Shown here in pieces: positions 7,655 through 15,132 of a DNA stretch of 17,070 bases; position 1 is the stretch's first letter, and each line of letters opens with the position of its first letter. Location of the stretch: positions 1 to 17,070 of the forward strand of contig JAXMAC010000077.1 of assembly GCA_046350595.1 (NCBI GenBank), in the 5' to 3' direction. The stretch comes from JAHFOW01 sp046350595 (GTDB lineage: Bacteria; Planctomycetota; Brocadiia; Brocadiales; Brocadiaceae). A program made the translations under genes and the position numbers. Below the pieces are notes generated by a model, which was given only the letters and a program-made list of their open reading frames with translations, was not told the origin of the DNA and ran no database searches.

Positions 7655-9037
7655 GTGAAAAAGGCAATACGGTTATCTTTTTTACTTGTTATTGCTTTAG
7701 TAATGGCTGGTTGTGTAACCTTCCACCTTAAACCTATATCTCAGTCCAAGATAATATCTGCCTTCGATGCCCGCACGCTGGATAATACCGATCTCAAAAA
7801 ATATATGGAGAAAACACTGCATAGCGAAATAGTTCCATGGCCACTAAAGTCATGGGATTTTAACAAACTTATCCTCGCAGCCTTTTACTACCACCCTGAC
7901 CTGGACGTAGCGCGTGCCCAATGGGGAGTCGCGAAGGCAGGTGTGACCGCAGCTGGTGCAAGACCCAATCCTAATATATCGCTTGTCCCTTACGAGGCAA
8001 ACACGCTGCCTATTCCTATTGAGACGGCCGGAAAACGTGGTTATCGTATCGCCCAGGCCAGACACCTTTCCGAAGCGGCCAGTCTGAATATCACAACTAC
8101 GGCATGGCGGGTGCGGAATCGTCTACGAACGAGCCTTCTTGATTTATATGCAGCGACTCAAACGCAGGCCATTTTGAACAGACAACTGGAGGGGCAAGAA
8201 GAAATGGTTCGGTTATTGGAACGGCGACTTGCGGTTGGAGAGGCATCCCAGTTCGAGGTTACCCAGACGCACATCGTTATGGACAGTACACGCTTATCCC
8301 TGCACGAGGCACAAAAACAAATTGCAGAGGTGCGGGTGCAGCTTTCTGATGCCATTGGCCTGCCGGTCCGTGCCCTTGAAGGGATCAACATTTCCTTTGA
8401 CTTTATAGAGCGCTCCCCTCCAAATCCTGCCTACGAGGATGTCCGGTGCCAGGCGTTGCTCAACCGATCGGATATTTTAGAGGCCATTGCGAAATACGAG
8501 GCAAGTCAAGCCGTCCTCCAGCTTGAAATTGCAAAGCAGTATCCGAACTTCAACCTTGGACCCGGCCTCCTATGGAATGGGGTAACGGTTCAGTGGACAC
8601 TCGTGTTTTCCACCTCATTGCCAATTTTTAACCAAAATAAGGGTCCAATTGCTGAGGCCGAGGCCAGCCGGGCCGAAATGGCGAAGCGGTTTACCTCGCT
8701 TCAGGCCCAGGTTATTAAAGAAATTGACCAGGCGTTTGCAGGTTTCAACGCCGCCCTCCGGAAGTTAGAGACGGCGGACTCTCTCCTTTCAGCCAGGAAA
8801 AAACAGTTACAAAGTGTGGAGTCGATGTTGAAGGTTGGTGGGGTTGATCGTCTGACCCTTCTTGGTAGCCGGATGGAACTGTATTCAACCGAACTTTCCC
8901 ACCTTGAAGCACTCCAGAAAGTACAGCAATCTTTGGGTTTATTGGAAACCGCTGTTCAAAAACCCATTGATTCCCCAGAATCGTTTCTCATAGTGCCTGA
9001 AGTAAATCCCAGGGCAGAAAAGGAGGATGAAAAATGA
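7655..9037 (+). CDS. RND efflux outer-membrane factor, lipoprotein (TolC/CzcC type), OMF2
   Basis: This is the outer-membrane channel of operon 2. The GTG start at 7655 is chosen because it opens directly onto a lipoprotein signal peptide, (M)KKAIRLSFLLVIALVMAGC, with lipidated Cys20, and has AGAAAG seven bases upstream. An in-frame ATG at 7589 would add 22 residues before the signal and has no ribosome-binding site. From the GTG the protein is 460 residues, normal for the family. The paired OEP helical units are visible: FYYHPDLDVARAQWGVAKAG then AGARPNPNI in the first, and RSDILEAIAKYEASQAVLQL then KQYPNFNLGPG in the second. A Gln-rich coiled-coil hairpin follows. The stop overlaps the start of MFP2 (ATGA). 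It shares its fold with OMF1 but is not close in sequence. Confidence 0.9.
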   Translation: MKKAIRLSFLLVIALVMAGCVTFHLKPISQSKIISAFDARTLDNTDLKKYMEKTLHSEIVPWPLKSWDFNKLILAAFYYHPDLDVARAQWGVAKAGVTAAGARPNPNISLVPYEANTLPIPIETAGKRGYRIAQARHLSEAASLNITTTAWRVRNRLRTSLLDLYAATQTQAILNRQLEGQEEMVRLLERRLAVGEASQFEVTQTHIVMDSTRLSLHEAQKQIAEVRVQLSDAIGLPVRALEGINISFDFIERSPPNPAYEDVRCQALLNRSDILEAIAKYEASQAVLQLEIAKQYPNFNLGPGLLWNGVTVQWTLVFSTSLPIFNQNKGPIAEAEASRAEMAKRFTSLQAQVIKEIDQAFAGFNAALRKLETADSLLSARKKQLQSVESMLKVGGVDRLTLLGSRMELYSTELSHLEALQKVQQSLGLLETAVQKPIDSPESFLIVPEVNPRAEKEDEK

Positions 9038-10089
9038 AAAAAACCATACTGGCAATCGTCATTCTGGCTGGCATCGGCGCTATCCTGGCTTGGGCATTCT
9101 TGGAAGGGCGCAAGGAACACTTGATGGGACAGGAGGGTGAGCGCCCTATCAAAGTACCATCACGTGTGATAATACAGGATGGCAAGAGTATTATCCACAT
9201 CGATAAAGAAACACAAATCAAAAGTGGTTTTGCTTTGGAATCCCTTGCTCCAGTCGTCCATCAGAAAGAAATAAAGGCCTACGGGACAGTTCTTCAGCTT
9301 CAGGAACTCTTTGATCTGCGCAATCAGTATATAGAAGCAAAGGCACACCTGAAAAAGATACGGGTAAGCCTTACTACTACCAGCAGGGAATATGAACGTT
9401 TGAGGGCACTGAACGAAGATAACAAAAACGCTTCTGACAAGGCCCTTCAGGCTGCTGAGGCTGCCTGGCGTTCCGATGCGGCAGAGTCCCGTGTAGCACT
9501 GGAAACCATTCGTATACTGAGAGTAAAAACACGTCAGCAATGGGGTGATATCCTGACTCTGTGGTTGTTTCGCGGATCACCTTTACTGAATCGCATGATT
9601 CAATGCCAGGACGTACTCATTCAAATTACCTTACCACCTGATGCAGATATTTCATTACCCCCTGGGACTGCCAGAATACAGGTCTCGGATAGGACGTTTG
9701 TAACTGCGAGACTTGTTTCTCCGTCTCCACGCACAGACCCGCGTATTCAGGGAGCGAGCTTCTTTTATCTTGTTTCTACAAAGACAACGGCCATACTTCC
9801 AGGGATGAACATTCTTGCGTATCTGCCCGTCGGCCCGCAAGTCCAGGGGGGTGTTGTGCCCTCATCGGCTGTTGTCTGGTGGCAGGGCAAGGCATGGGTT
9901 TATGCGCAAATGGACCCTGAAAACTTTGTTCGGCGGGAGATTCCTACGGAAAGCCCTGTTGAGGACGGCTGGTTTGTCACAAAGGGTTTCACTCCGGGAG
10001 ACCAACTCCTGATGAGCGGCGCGCAGTTGCTTTTGTCCGAAGAGTTCCGTGCCCAGATTCAGGTTGGGGAAGAAGGGATATCTCAATGA
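9034..10089 (+). CDS. RND efflux periplasmic adaptor lacking a recognisable lipoyl domain, MFP2
   Basis: This adaptor of operon 2 has 351 residues and starts behind a strong AAGGAGG (spacing eight). A hydrophobic N-terminal segment (about 4-22) is followed by a first beta region. At KAYGTVLQLQELFDLRNQY (about 82-99) the chain passes straight into a long helical stretch to about 170. Its Ala-rich, charged repeats such as SDKALQAAEAAWRSDAAES look like a hairpin coiled coil. The usual lipoyl halves (G-x-V...GD-x-V-x-x-GQ-x-L) are not seen on either side. Beta-barrel and membrane-proximal regions follow (about 190-340, including GVVPSSAVVWWQGKAWVY). CzcB-like adaptors of this reduced build may exist elsewhere, so this need not be damage. 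Its TGA overlaps the ATG of the small gene behind it. Confidence 0.88.
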   Translation: MKKTILAIVILAGIGAILAWAFLEGRKEHLMGQEGERPIKVPSRVIIQDGKSIIHIDKETQIKSGFALESLAPVVHQKEIKAYGTVLQLQELFDLRNQYIEAKAHLKKIRVSLTTTSREYERLRALNEDNKNASDKALQAAEAAWRSDAAESRVALETIRILRVKTRQQWGDILTLWLFRGSPLLNRMIQCQDVLIQITLPPDADISLPPGTARIQVSDRTFVTARLVSPSPRTDPRIQGASFFYLVSTKTTAILPGMNILAYLPVGPQVQGGVVPSSAVVWWQGKAWVYAQMDPENFVRREIPTESPVEDGWFVTKGFTPGDQLLMSGAQLLLSEEFRAQIQVGEEGISQ

Positions 10090-10199
10090 AGACCGAAGCG
10101 AAACGTTTATGGTGTGCAGCACTTATGCCATTCCTTGCCGAAGTTATCATGCACCTTCGGATTGCACCATGGTGGTCGCACTGGTTTCCCCTTCCGTGA
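10086..10199 (+). CDS. Small conserved membrane-type protein between adaptor and pump (37 aa)
   Basis: ATG 10086 lies in an ATGA overlap with the stop of MFP2, and the frame runs 37 codons to TGA 10197-10199. The pump's ribosome-binding site AAGGAAAG begins at its stop. The product has a charged start (MKTEAKRLW), a hydrophobic or amphipathic segment with one Pro and one Glu (about residues 8-24), and a tryptophan-rich end (APWWSHWFPLP). A second, decayed copy at 14095 matches at about 19 of 30 aligned residues, many codon differences between them being silent, which indicates selection on the protein. I do not recognise the family. By position it could be a small accessory subunit of the pump, comparable in concept to AcrZ of AcrB. 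That role is inference. Confidence 0.7.
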   Translation: MKTEAKRLWCAALMPFLAEVIMHLRIAPWWSHWFPLP

Positions 10200-10212
10200 A
10201 AGGAAAGACAGT

Positions 10213-13200
10213 ATGCTTAACGCTATAGTCCAATTTGCACTCCGCTTCCGGGTTGTCACCGTCGCCCTGGCCGCTGCCTTTATCGGATACGGCATGTACA
10301 CCCTCCCGCGGACAAGGTATGATGTTTTTCCCGAGTTTGCACCGCCGCAAGTCGTCATCCAGACCGAAGCGCCCGGACTTTCACCGGAACAGGTGGAAGT
10401 ACTGGTTACACAACCTATCGAAAATGCCATTAACGGTGTGCCGAGGATCGAGTCGCTCCGTTCCAATTCGATCCAGGGGCTATCGGTCATCACCATGACG
10501 TTTCAAGTGGGGAGCGACATCTACCGTGCACGGCAGGTGGTAGCCGAACGCCTGGCAGTAGTAGTTGGGCAATTACCGCAACGGGTACATGCACCGGTTA
10601 TGGCCCCATTAACGTCCTCCACTAGCGATGTGCTTCAACTGGGATTAACATCCGACAAGCTCTCATTGATGGATCTTAGGACCATTGCTGACTGGACGGT
10701 CAAACAGCGTCTTCTTTCAGTGCCCGGCGTTGCCAAGGTGGCTGTATTCAGTAGCGAGGTCAAGCAACTTCAGATTCAGGTACGACCTGATCGACTGCTC
10801 AAGTACAACATGGCTCTCAAAGATGTATTTGATGCGGCACGTCAGGCCACCGCCATTCGGGGAGCAGGTTTCATTGATAACGAAAACCAGCGCATAATAC
10901 TCCAAACCGAAGGACAATCCCTCATCCCGGAACAACTGGCACGGACAGTCGTCTTATATCGGAACGGCGCCAGTGTGAAACTGGGTGATGTGGCGAAAGT
11001 TGTTGAGGCTCCGGAGCCTCCCATTGGCGCCGCCTCGATCAACGGATGTCCCGGTGTGATTCTGGTGGTCTCAGCCCAATACGGAACAAACACCCTTGAG
11101 GTAACCCGGAAGATAGAACAGGCACTGGAAGAACTCCTTCCCACTTTGAGTGCCCAAGGCGTTTCCCTTCATCCGCAACTTTTTCGGCCGGCAAACTTCA
11201 TCCAGACGGCCATACGCAACATGAAGTCAAATTTACTCATCGGTGCTCTATTGGTCGTTATCGTGCCGTTTCTGTTTCTATTCAATTTCAGGACGGCTGC
11301 CATTTCCTGCACGGCGATTCCTTTGTCGCTGCTGGCAGCGGTAACTATATTGGGACGCCTGGGCTTCAGCCTCAATACAATGACATTGGGTGGACTGGCC
11401 ATTGCGGTTGGGGATGTCGCAGACGACGCAATCATCGATGTGGAAAATATTTTCCGTCGCCTACGAGAAAACCGTCAATCGAAGAATCCACGGTCGGTCT
11501 TTCAGGTAGTGCTCGATGCCTCGATCGAGGTGCGGGGCGCCGTTGTTTATGCAACGTTTACCGTGTTGATGGTCTTTATCCCGATATTGACCATTTCAGG
11601 AGTGGAGGGTAGACTTTTTGCCCCGCTCGGCATCGCTTATATCGTGGCATTCCTTGCGTCTATGCTTGTCGCCCTCACAGTGACCCCTGCGTTGTGCATC
11701 TTGTTTCTTGCCCGCAAGGATATGCCGGAAAAGGAACCGCCCGTTGTGCGGTGGTTGAAAGAGCAATATCGCGACATTTTGCTTCGGGTCGAAAGACATC
11801 CACGGGTGGTAATCGGCGGTGTCGCAGGTTTTGTTGTTGCCGGATTATCGATACTCCCTTTCATGGGAGCTGGTCTACTGCCGGAACTTCGGGAAGGACA
11901 CTTCATTATCCACATGTCTGCCGTACCAGGAACCTCTATTCAGGAATCACTACGCTTGGGAGGCCGGGTAACCAGCGAATTGTTGAAAATCCCTCAAATT
12001 CGTTCTGTTGCACAGCGGGTGGGAAGGGCGGAGTTGGCCGGCGATGTATTTGGAACCCACTACAGTGAGTCCAACGTGGATCTAAAACCACTGAAAGGAG
12101 AGGAGGAATTCGAGGTCGCTTTGTTTCAAATAAGAAAAGAACTCTCTCAGTTTCCCGGGGTAAACTTTGCCGTTAAGACCTTCCTCACAGAACGAGTAGA
12201 AGAGGTACTATCCGGCTACCGCGCTTCGGTAGTTATCAATATCTTTGGCAATGACCTTGATACGCTTGATCAAAAGGCTCAGGATGTAGCCAGGGTCATG
12301 AACCAAATCCCAGGAGCTACCGATGTCTACGTTCAGTCCCCACCTGGAACGCCTCAATTAGCGGTAAAGCTTCGGAAAGATGATCTTGTGCGCTGGGGTC
12401 TTGACCCGGTTGAAGTGCTCGATACCATTCGCACCGCTTATGAGGGTGTTGCAATCAGTCAGATCTATGATGGAAACCGTGTCTTCGATGTCTCTGTAAT
12501 TCTTGACCCTATCGTTAGGAAGAATCTTGTGCATGTTGGGTCATTACCTCTGCGGAATTCAGCTGGTACATACGTCCACCTGCGCCAGATTGCCGACATT
12601 TACGAGACTTCTGGACGATACGTGGTACTCCACGAAGGGGCTCGACGGGTTCAGACGGTGACCTGCAATGTGACAGGGCAGGATTTAAATTCCTTTACCG
12701 TAGAGGCAAAAAAACGAATTCATTCTCTGATTTCGTTTCCTCCCGGAACGTATGTTGTATTTGGTGGGGCGGCTGAGGCTCAGGCACAATCCAGAAGAGA
12801 CTTTCTGATCCATTCCTTACTGGCGGGACTTGGTGTTGTATTTCTCCTGTCAATCGCTACGAAACATTATCGCAACTTATTGTTGATTCTGCTGAACCTG
12901 CCCTTTGCACTCGTGGGCGGTGTGCTCGCCGTCTTTGCTACTGGAGGATGGCTTACACTTGGCGCACTGGTCGGCTTTGTCACCCTCTATGCGACGACGA
13001 TGCGGAGTTCTATTATGATGATTTCCCATTATGAGCACCTGGTATCCGAGGAAGGTATGACCTGGGGTCTGGAAGCTGCAATTCGGGGTGCTTCGGAACG
13101 GCTCACCCCTATATTGATGACTGTCTTGACAACTTTATTGGGTCTGTTGCCATTGGCCATCGGCAGCGGGGCCCCTGGTATGGAGATTGAAGGTCCTATG

Positions 13201-13311
13201 ACTCAAGTGATTCTTGGTGGTCTTACAACATCAACCATACTTGTCCTCCTTGTCTTACCAATTCTGACGCTTAGGTACGGACGATTTGAAAAGAAAAATC
13301 AAGCAACGTAG
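10213..13311 (+). CDS. RND efflux pump, inner-membrane permease (CzcA/CusA-like), RND2
   Basis: This is the pump subunit of operon 2, 1032 residues from ATG 10213, with AGGAAAG seven bases ahead. A longer frame from GTG 10114 exists, but it would run through the small gene in another frame and gives no RND-like sequence; TM1 follows the 10213 start as usual (LNAIVQFALRFRVVTVALAA). The TM layout is canonical: TM1 at about 12-32, TM2-6 from about 337, TM7 near 531-552, and TM8-12 from about 864. The TM4 motif is GDVADDAIIDVENIFRRL with D404 and D405, plus D401 and D409. This acidic pattern is seen in heavy-metal-type (HME) pumps of the CzcA group. In TM10 the position of AcrB Lys940 is Arg931 (TTMRSSIMMISHYEHL). 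HME-type metal export is the best guess; the ion is unknown. Confidence 0.92.
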   Translation: MLNAIVQFALRFRVVTVALAAAFIGYGMYTLPRTRYDVFPEFAPPQVVIQTEAPGLSPEQVEVLVTQPIENAINGVPRIESLRSNSIQGLSVITMTFQVGSDIYRARQVVAERLAVVVGQLPQRVHAPVMAPLTSSTSDVLQLGLTSDKLSLMDLRTIADWTVKQRLLSVPGVAKVAVFSSEVKQLQIQVRPDRLLKYNMALKDVFDAARQATAIRGAGFIDNENQRIILQTEGQSLIPEQLARTVVLYRNGASVKLGDVAKVVEAPEPPIGAASINGCPGVILVVSAQYGTNTLEVTRKIEQALEELLPTLSAQGVSLHPQLFRPANFIQTAIRNMKSNLLIGALLVVIVPFLFLFNFRTAAISCTAIPLSLLAAVTILGRLGFSLNTMTLGGLAIAVGDVADDAIIDVENIFRRLRENRQSKNPRSVFQVVLDASIEVRGAVVYATFTVLMVFIPILTISGVEGRLFAPLGIAYIVAFLASMLVALTVTPALCILFLARKDMPEKEPPVVRWLKEQYRDILLRVERHPRVVIGGVAGFVVAGLSILPFMGAGLLPELREGHFIIHMSAVPGTSIQESLRLGGRVTSELLKIPQIRSVAQRVGRAELAGDVFGTHYSESNVDLKPLKGEEEFEVALFQIRKELSQFPGVNFAVKTFLTERVEEVLSGYRASVVINIFGNDLDTLDQKAQDVARVMNQIPGATDVYVQSPPGTPQLAVKLRKDDLVRWGLDPVEVLDTIRTAYEGVAISQIYDGNRVFDVSVILDPIVRKNLVHVGSLPLRNSAGTYVHLRQIADIYETSGRYVVLHEGARRVQTVTCNVTGQDLNSFTVEAKKRIHSLISFPPGTYVVFGGAAEAQAQSRRDFLIHSLLAGLGVVFLLSIATKHYRNLLLILLNLPFALVGGVLAVFATGGWLTLGALVGFVTLYATTMRSSIMMISHYEHLVSEEGMTWGLEAAIRGASERLTPILMTVLTTLLGLLPLAIGSGAPGMEIEGPMTQVILGGLTTSTILVLLVLPILTLRYGRFEKKNQAT

Positions 13312-13358
13312 AATACTAAAGAGGAATTGGATTGAAAAAGAAAGGTTATTCTATCTAA

Positions 13359-13604
13359 GTGGCATTATTTAGTCGAGAAAACCATATGAGACCTGTCCTG
13401 ATGACAGCCATTACATCGATTGTAGGTGTGGTTCCCCTTGCAATAGGGATGGGGGCAGGCTCAGAGATTCAACAGTCTATGGCGATCGTCCTTATTGGTG
13501 GTCTTGTTACCTCCACACTCATCATCCTCATTGTCCTTCCCGCTGCGTACGGGCTTTTCCAAAAATTTATTGAAGGCAGGAGGCTAAATGAAGAGCGTTA
13601 CTGA
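13359..13604 (+). pseudogene. C-terminal remnant of another RND pump
   Basis: Eighty-one codons encode only the last two transmembrane segments of an RND permease (HMRPVLMTAITSIVGVVPLA, then IQQSMAIVLIGG and VTSTLIILIVLPAAYGLF). A TAA immediately precedes the frame at 13356-13358. The first 950 or so residues are missing, and RND2 just upstream already has its own complete C-terminus. The remnant is similar to, but clearly diverged from, that end of RND2, so it is not a fresh tandem duplication. It ends 17 bases inside the methyltransferase gene. That overlap is likely inherited from an operon in which a pump gene was followed by the methyltransferase. A short two-helix peptide could still be made, but pump function is impossible. 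Confidence 0.8.
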
Positions 13605-14082
13605 TTCAGTCATGTTCAAACACAGGGGATTTGTTGGAGTTATTTGCCTGTTACCGGTAGGAATTACCGTGATTTTTAGCTCCCCATTTATTGCGGAAAA
13701 TAGTCTCACTGATTTTATCACGGACGTTCTGGGATGGTTCTGTTTCGGGCTCTATGTAACCTTTCGAATATGGGCTACCTTGTATGTCGGCGGACGCAAA
13801 GATAAAGAATTACAGACTCAAGGACCATATTCTGTCACCCGCAATCCTTTGTATTTGGGGACATTTTGCTTTGCGTTATCCATCTCATTCTTTTTGGAGA
13901 GTATTTCGCTGGTGGTAGCAACGATACTAGCAATTGCAATTTACTCGCGATGGGTAATTGCAACCGAGGAAGAGGTTCTCTCAGAAAACTTTTGGGGACA
14001 CTTTTTCAAATTTATGTCAAAAACACCCGCTTATTCCGCGTTTTTCTCATTATTATGCTGCTACAGATTTTGTAGAAGTTAA
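13588..14082 (+). CDS. Isoprenylcysteine carboxyl methyltransferase-like membrane protein (CzcN/NccN-like)
   Basis: This 164-residue integral membrane protein belongs to the ICMT/phospholipid methyltransferase superfamily. The start at 13588 follows AGGAGG by four bases and overlaps the RND remnant. Hydrophobic segments lie at about 14-32, 44-66, 88-106 and 107-122. The signature is GPYSVTRNPLYLG at 79-91, followed by the acidic EEE at 127-129 and NFWGHFFKF, the usual SAM-binding C-terminal region. Genes of this type accompany metal-exporting RND pumps (czcN, nccN in Cupriavidus and relatives); their role there is not settled. The last 15-20 residues (FFSLLCCYRFCRS) do not look like the family's normal ending and may reflect a late frameshift or truncation. 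Family membership is secure; the metal link rests on context. Confidence 0.82.
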   Translation: MKSVTDSVMFKHRGFVGVICLLPVGITVIFSSPFIAENSLTDFITDVLGWFCFGLYVTFRIWATLYVGGRKDKELQTQGPYSVTRNPLYLGTFCFALSISFFLESISLVVATILAIAIYSRWVIATEEEVLSENFWGHFFKFMSKTPAYSAFFSLLCCYRFCRS

Positions 14083-14094
14083 TCGCAGGGGCAC

Positions 14095-14253
14095 TTGAAA
14101 ACTGAAGGGAAACGATTATGGTTTGCAGCGTTGTTACCTGTTATTATCGAACGTATTATGTACCTTCGAACTGTTCCATGGTGGCCACTGGTTTATCCTT
14201 TCCTAAAGGAAAGACACAGTACGAGGCACAATTATTCATTCTGGTACATATGA
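14095..14253 (+). pseudogene. Frameshifted second copy of the small pump-associated gene, with fossil pump start
   Basis: From TTG 14095 the frame reads LKTEGKRLWFAALL...IMYLRTVPWW, matching the small gene at 10086 (KTE, KRLW, AAL, P, E, IM, LR and PWW shared). Just after the tryptophans, two bases are missing relative to the first copy. The frame therefore runs on to 14253 (52 codons), whereas the frame matching copy 1 would read HWFILS and stop at TAA 14194-14196, the equivalent of copy 1's TGA. Next comes the same AAAGGAAAGACA as the RND2 ribosome-binding site, then GTACG where RND2 has GTATG. No pump coding sequence follows. I read it as the left end of a deleted pump gene with its small partner. 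A still-translated 52-residue variant is possible. Confidence 0.65.
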
Positions 14254-14280
14254 AGATAACAAAATTATTGTAAACCCTGA

Positions 14281-14388
14281 AGAGGAGGATACGACGAGGC
14301 AATGGAAGAGTACAGGAAGGCTATTGACGCAGACCCAACGTGTGCCATCGCCCATTTCAACCTTAGTATTGTGTATGATAAAAAAGGT
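14281..14388 (+). pseudogene. TPR-repeat protein fragment
   Basis: In frame after a TGA at 14278-14280, the sequence reads GGYDEAMEEYRKAIDADP, then a second helix start with AHFNLSIVYDKKG. This is one nearly complete tetratricopeptide repeat helix pair plus the next loop. TPR pattern residues (Y-D-E-A, A-I, P, A, L, Y, G) are intact. The frame then continues, without a stop, into the start of the exported thioredoxin-like protein at 14389. That start has its own signal peptide, so the TPR piece is most likely a left-over of a larger scaffold gene abutting it. A real 199-residue fusion starting at ATG 14302 is less likely because the signal peptide would be internal. Confidence 0.55.
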
Positions 14389-14901
14389 ATGAAGCTATGT
14401 TTGAAATATATCTCTATGTTCATATGGATAATTTTGGGATTACTCATTCACGAGACGATATTTGCCCAAGATGTCCCATTGATTTCTTTTACATTAAAAG
14501 ATCAGTTTGACAGGGAATACACGGAGAAAAGTTTTTCTGATAAGATTTTGGTTGTCATTGCAGGTGATAGAGATGGCAGTAAGTTCAGCGATAGTTGGCA
14601 GCAGGCAATCTATGATGCGTTGGAGAAAAGGCAGATAGCAGAACAAGTTCAGTTCATCAGGGTTGCTGACTTGAGAGGTGCCCCATGGTTTCTGTATAGC
14701 TTTATTAAGGGAAAATTTCCGAAAGAAAAAGACCATTGGTCATTAATGGATTGGAAAGGTATTTTTGCTACTACGTATGGATTCGAACTGAAGTCTTGTA
14801 ATATCTTGGTTTTTGATCACCAACAACGCCTTGTTTATAAAACTAACGTTCAAAAACTCGACCCTCAGAAATTAGAAGAGATCATGACTCATGCGAACTA
14901 A
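14389..14901 (+). CDS. Exported thioredoxin-fold (redoxin-like) protein without CxxC
   Basis: The product has 170 residues from ATG 14389. An N-terminal signal peptide (MKLCLKYISMFIWIILGLLI, then about HETIFAQ) is followed by DVPLISFTLKDQFDREYTEKSF. This resembles the first strand and 'substrate-plus-path' region of TlpA/YtfJ-type thioredoxin-fold proteins. LVVIAGDRDGSKFSDSW takes the place of the active-site loop and has no CxxC, so classical disulfide chemistry is not expected. Later parts (FIRVADLRGAPWFLYSFIKGKFP, then WSLMDWKGIFATTYGF and NILVFDHQQRLVYKTN) fit the remaining strands, ending with a short helix. It is probably periplasmic and of unknown role. The start was chosen over the in-frame ATG 14302 because it alone puts the signal peptide at the N-terminus. 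The ribosome-binding site is poor (AAAAAAGG). Confidence 0.72.
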   Translation: MKLCLKYISMFIWIILGLLIHETIFAQDVPLISFTLKDQFDREYTEKSFSDKILVVIAGDRDGSKFSDSWQQAIYDALEKRQIAEQVQFIRVADLRGAPWFLYSFIKGKFPKEKDHWSLMDWKGIFATTYGFELKSCNILVFDHQQRLVYKTNVQKLDPQKLEEIMTHAN

Positions 14902-14911
14902 AAAACCCTTC

Positions 14912-15070
14912 ATGTTTCAAAAGGAGGATTTTAGACGGTGGGGGCCACCCCCGGAAAGGAACAAAATTGTCTACAACCCTGAAGGTGTTTCTGCCGAAGA
15001 AGTTTTGAATGCCTCCCTTGAAGAGTTACGCACAAAGAAAATAAAGGATCATAGATATAGAAATTTATAA
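14912..15070 (+). CDS. Small hypothetical protein (52 aa)
   Basis: ATG 14912 to TAA 15070 encodes a hydrophilic 52-residue peptide. Its middle (RNKIVYNPEGVSAEEVLNAS, then LEELRTKK) looks protein-like, with a predicted helix after a proline-rich start (GPPPE). No family is recognised. There is no ribosome-binding site before the ATG; a strong AAGGAGG lies inside the frame at 14921-14927 with no good start behind it. That suggests the ORF is a 3' remnant or that translation starts elsewhere. The NKIVYNPE motif has a relative, DNKIIVNPE, in another frame at about 14253-14280, on the other side of the thioredoxin-like gene. Confidence 0.35.
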   Translation: MFQKEDFRRWGPPPERNKIVYNPEGVSAEEVLNASLEELRTKKIKDHRYRNL

Positions 15071-15132
15071 TTAGAAGATTATGTCAAAGTTTAAAACACT
15101 AGTCTAAAAGAAAAACATTCCTTAGTTCTTCG

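Noticed and set aside
10114..10212. Upstream extension of RND2 to GTG 10114
   Set aside because: The added 33 codons overlap the small gene in another frame, look nothing like an RND N-terminus, and the ATG at 10213 has a proper ribosome-binding site directly before TM1.
14940..14952. GGGGG-CCA-CCCCC hairpin as terminator
   Set aside because: There is no following T-run, only a 5-bp stem, and it lies within a plausible small ORF.
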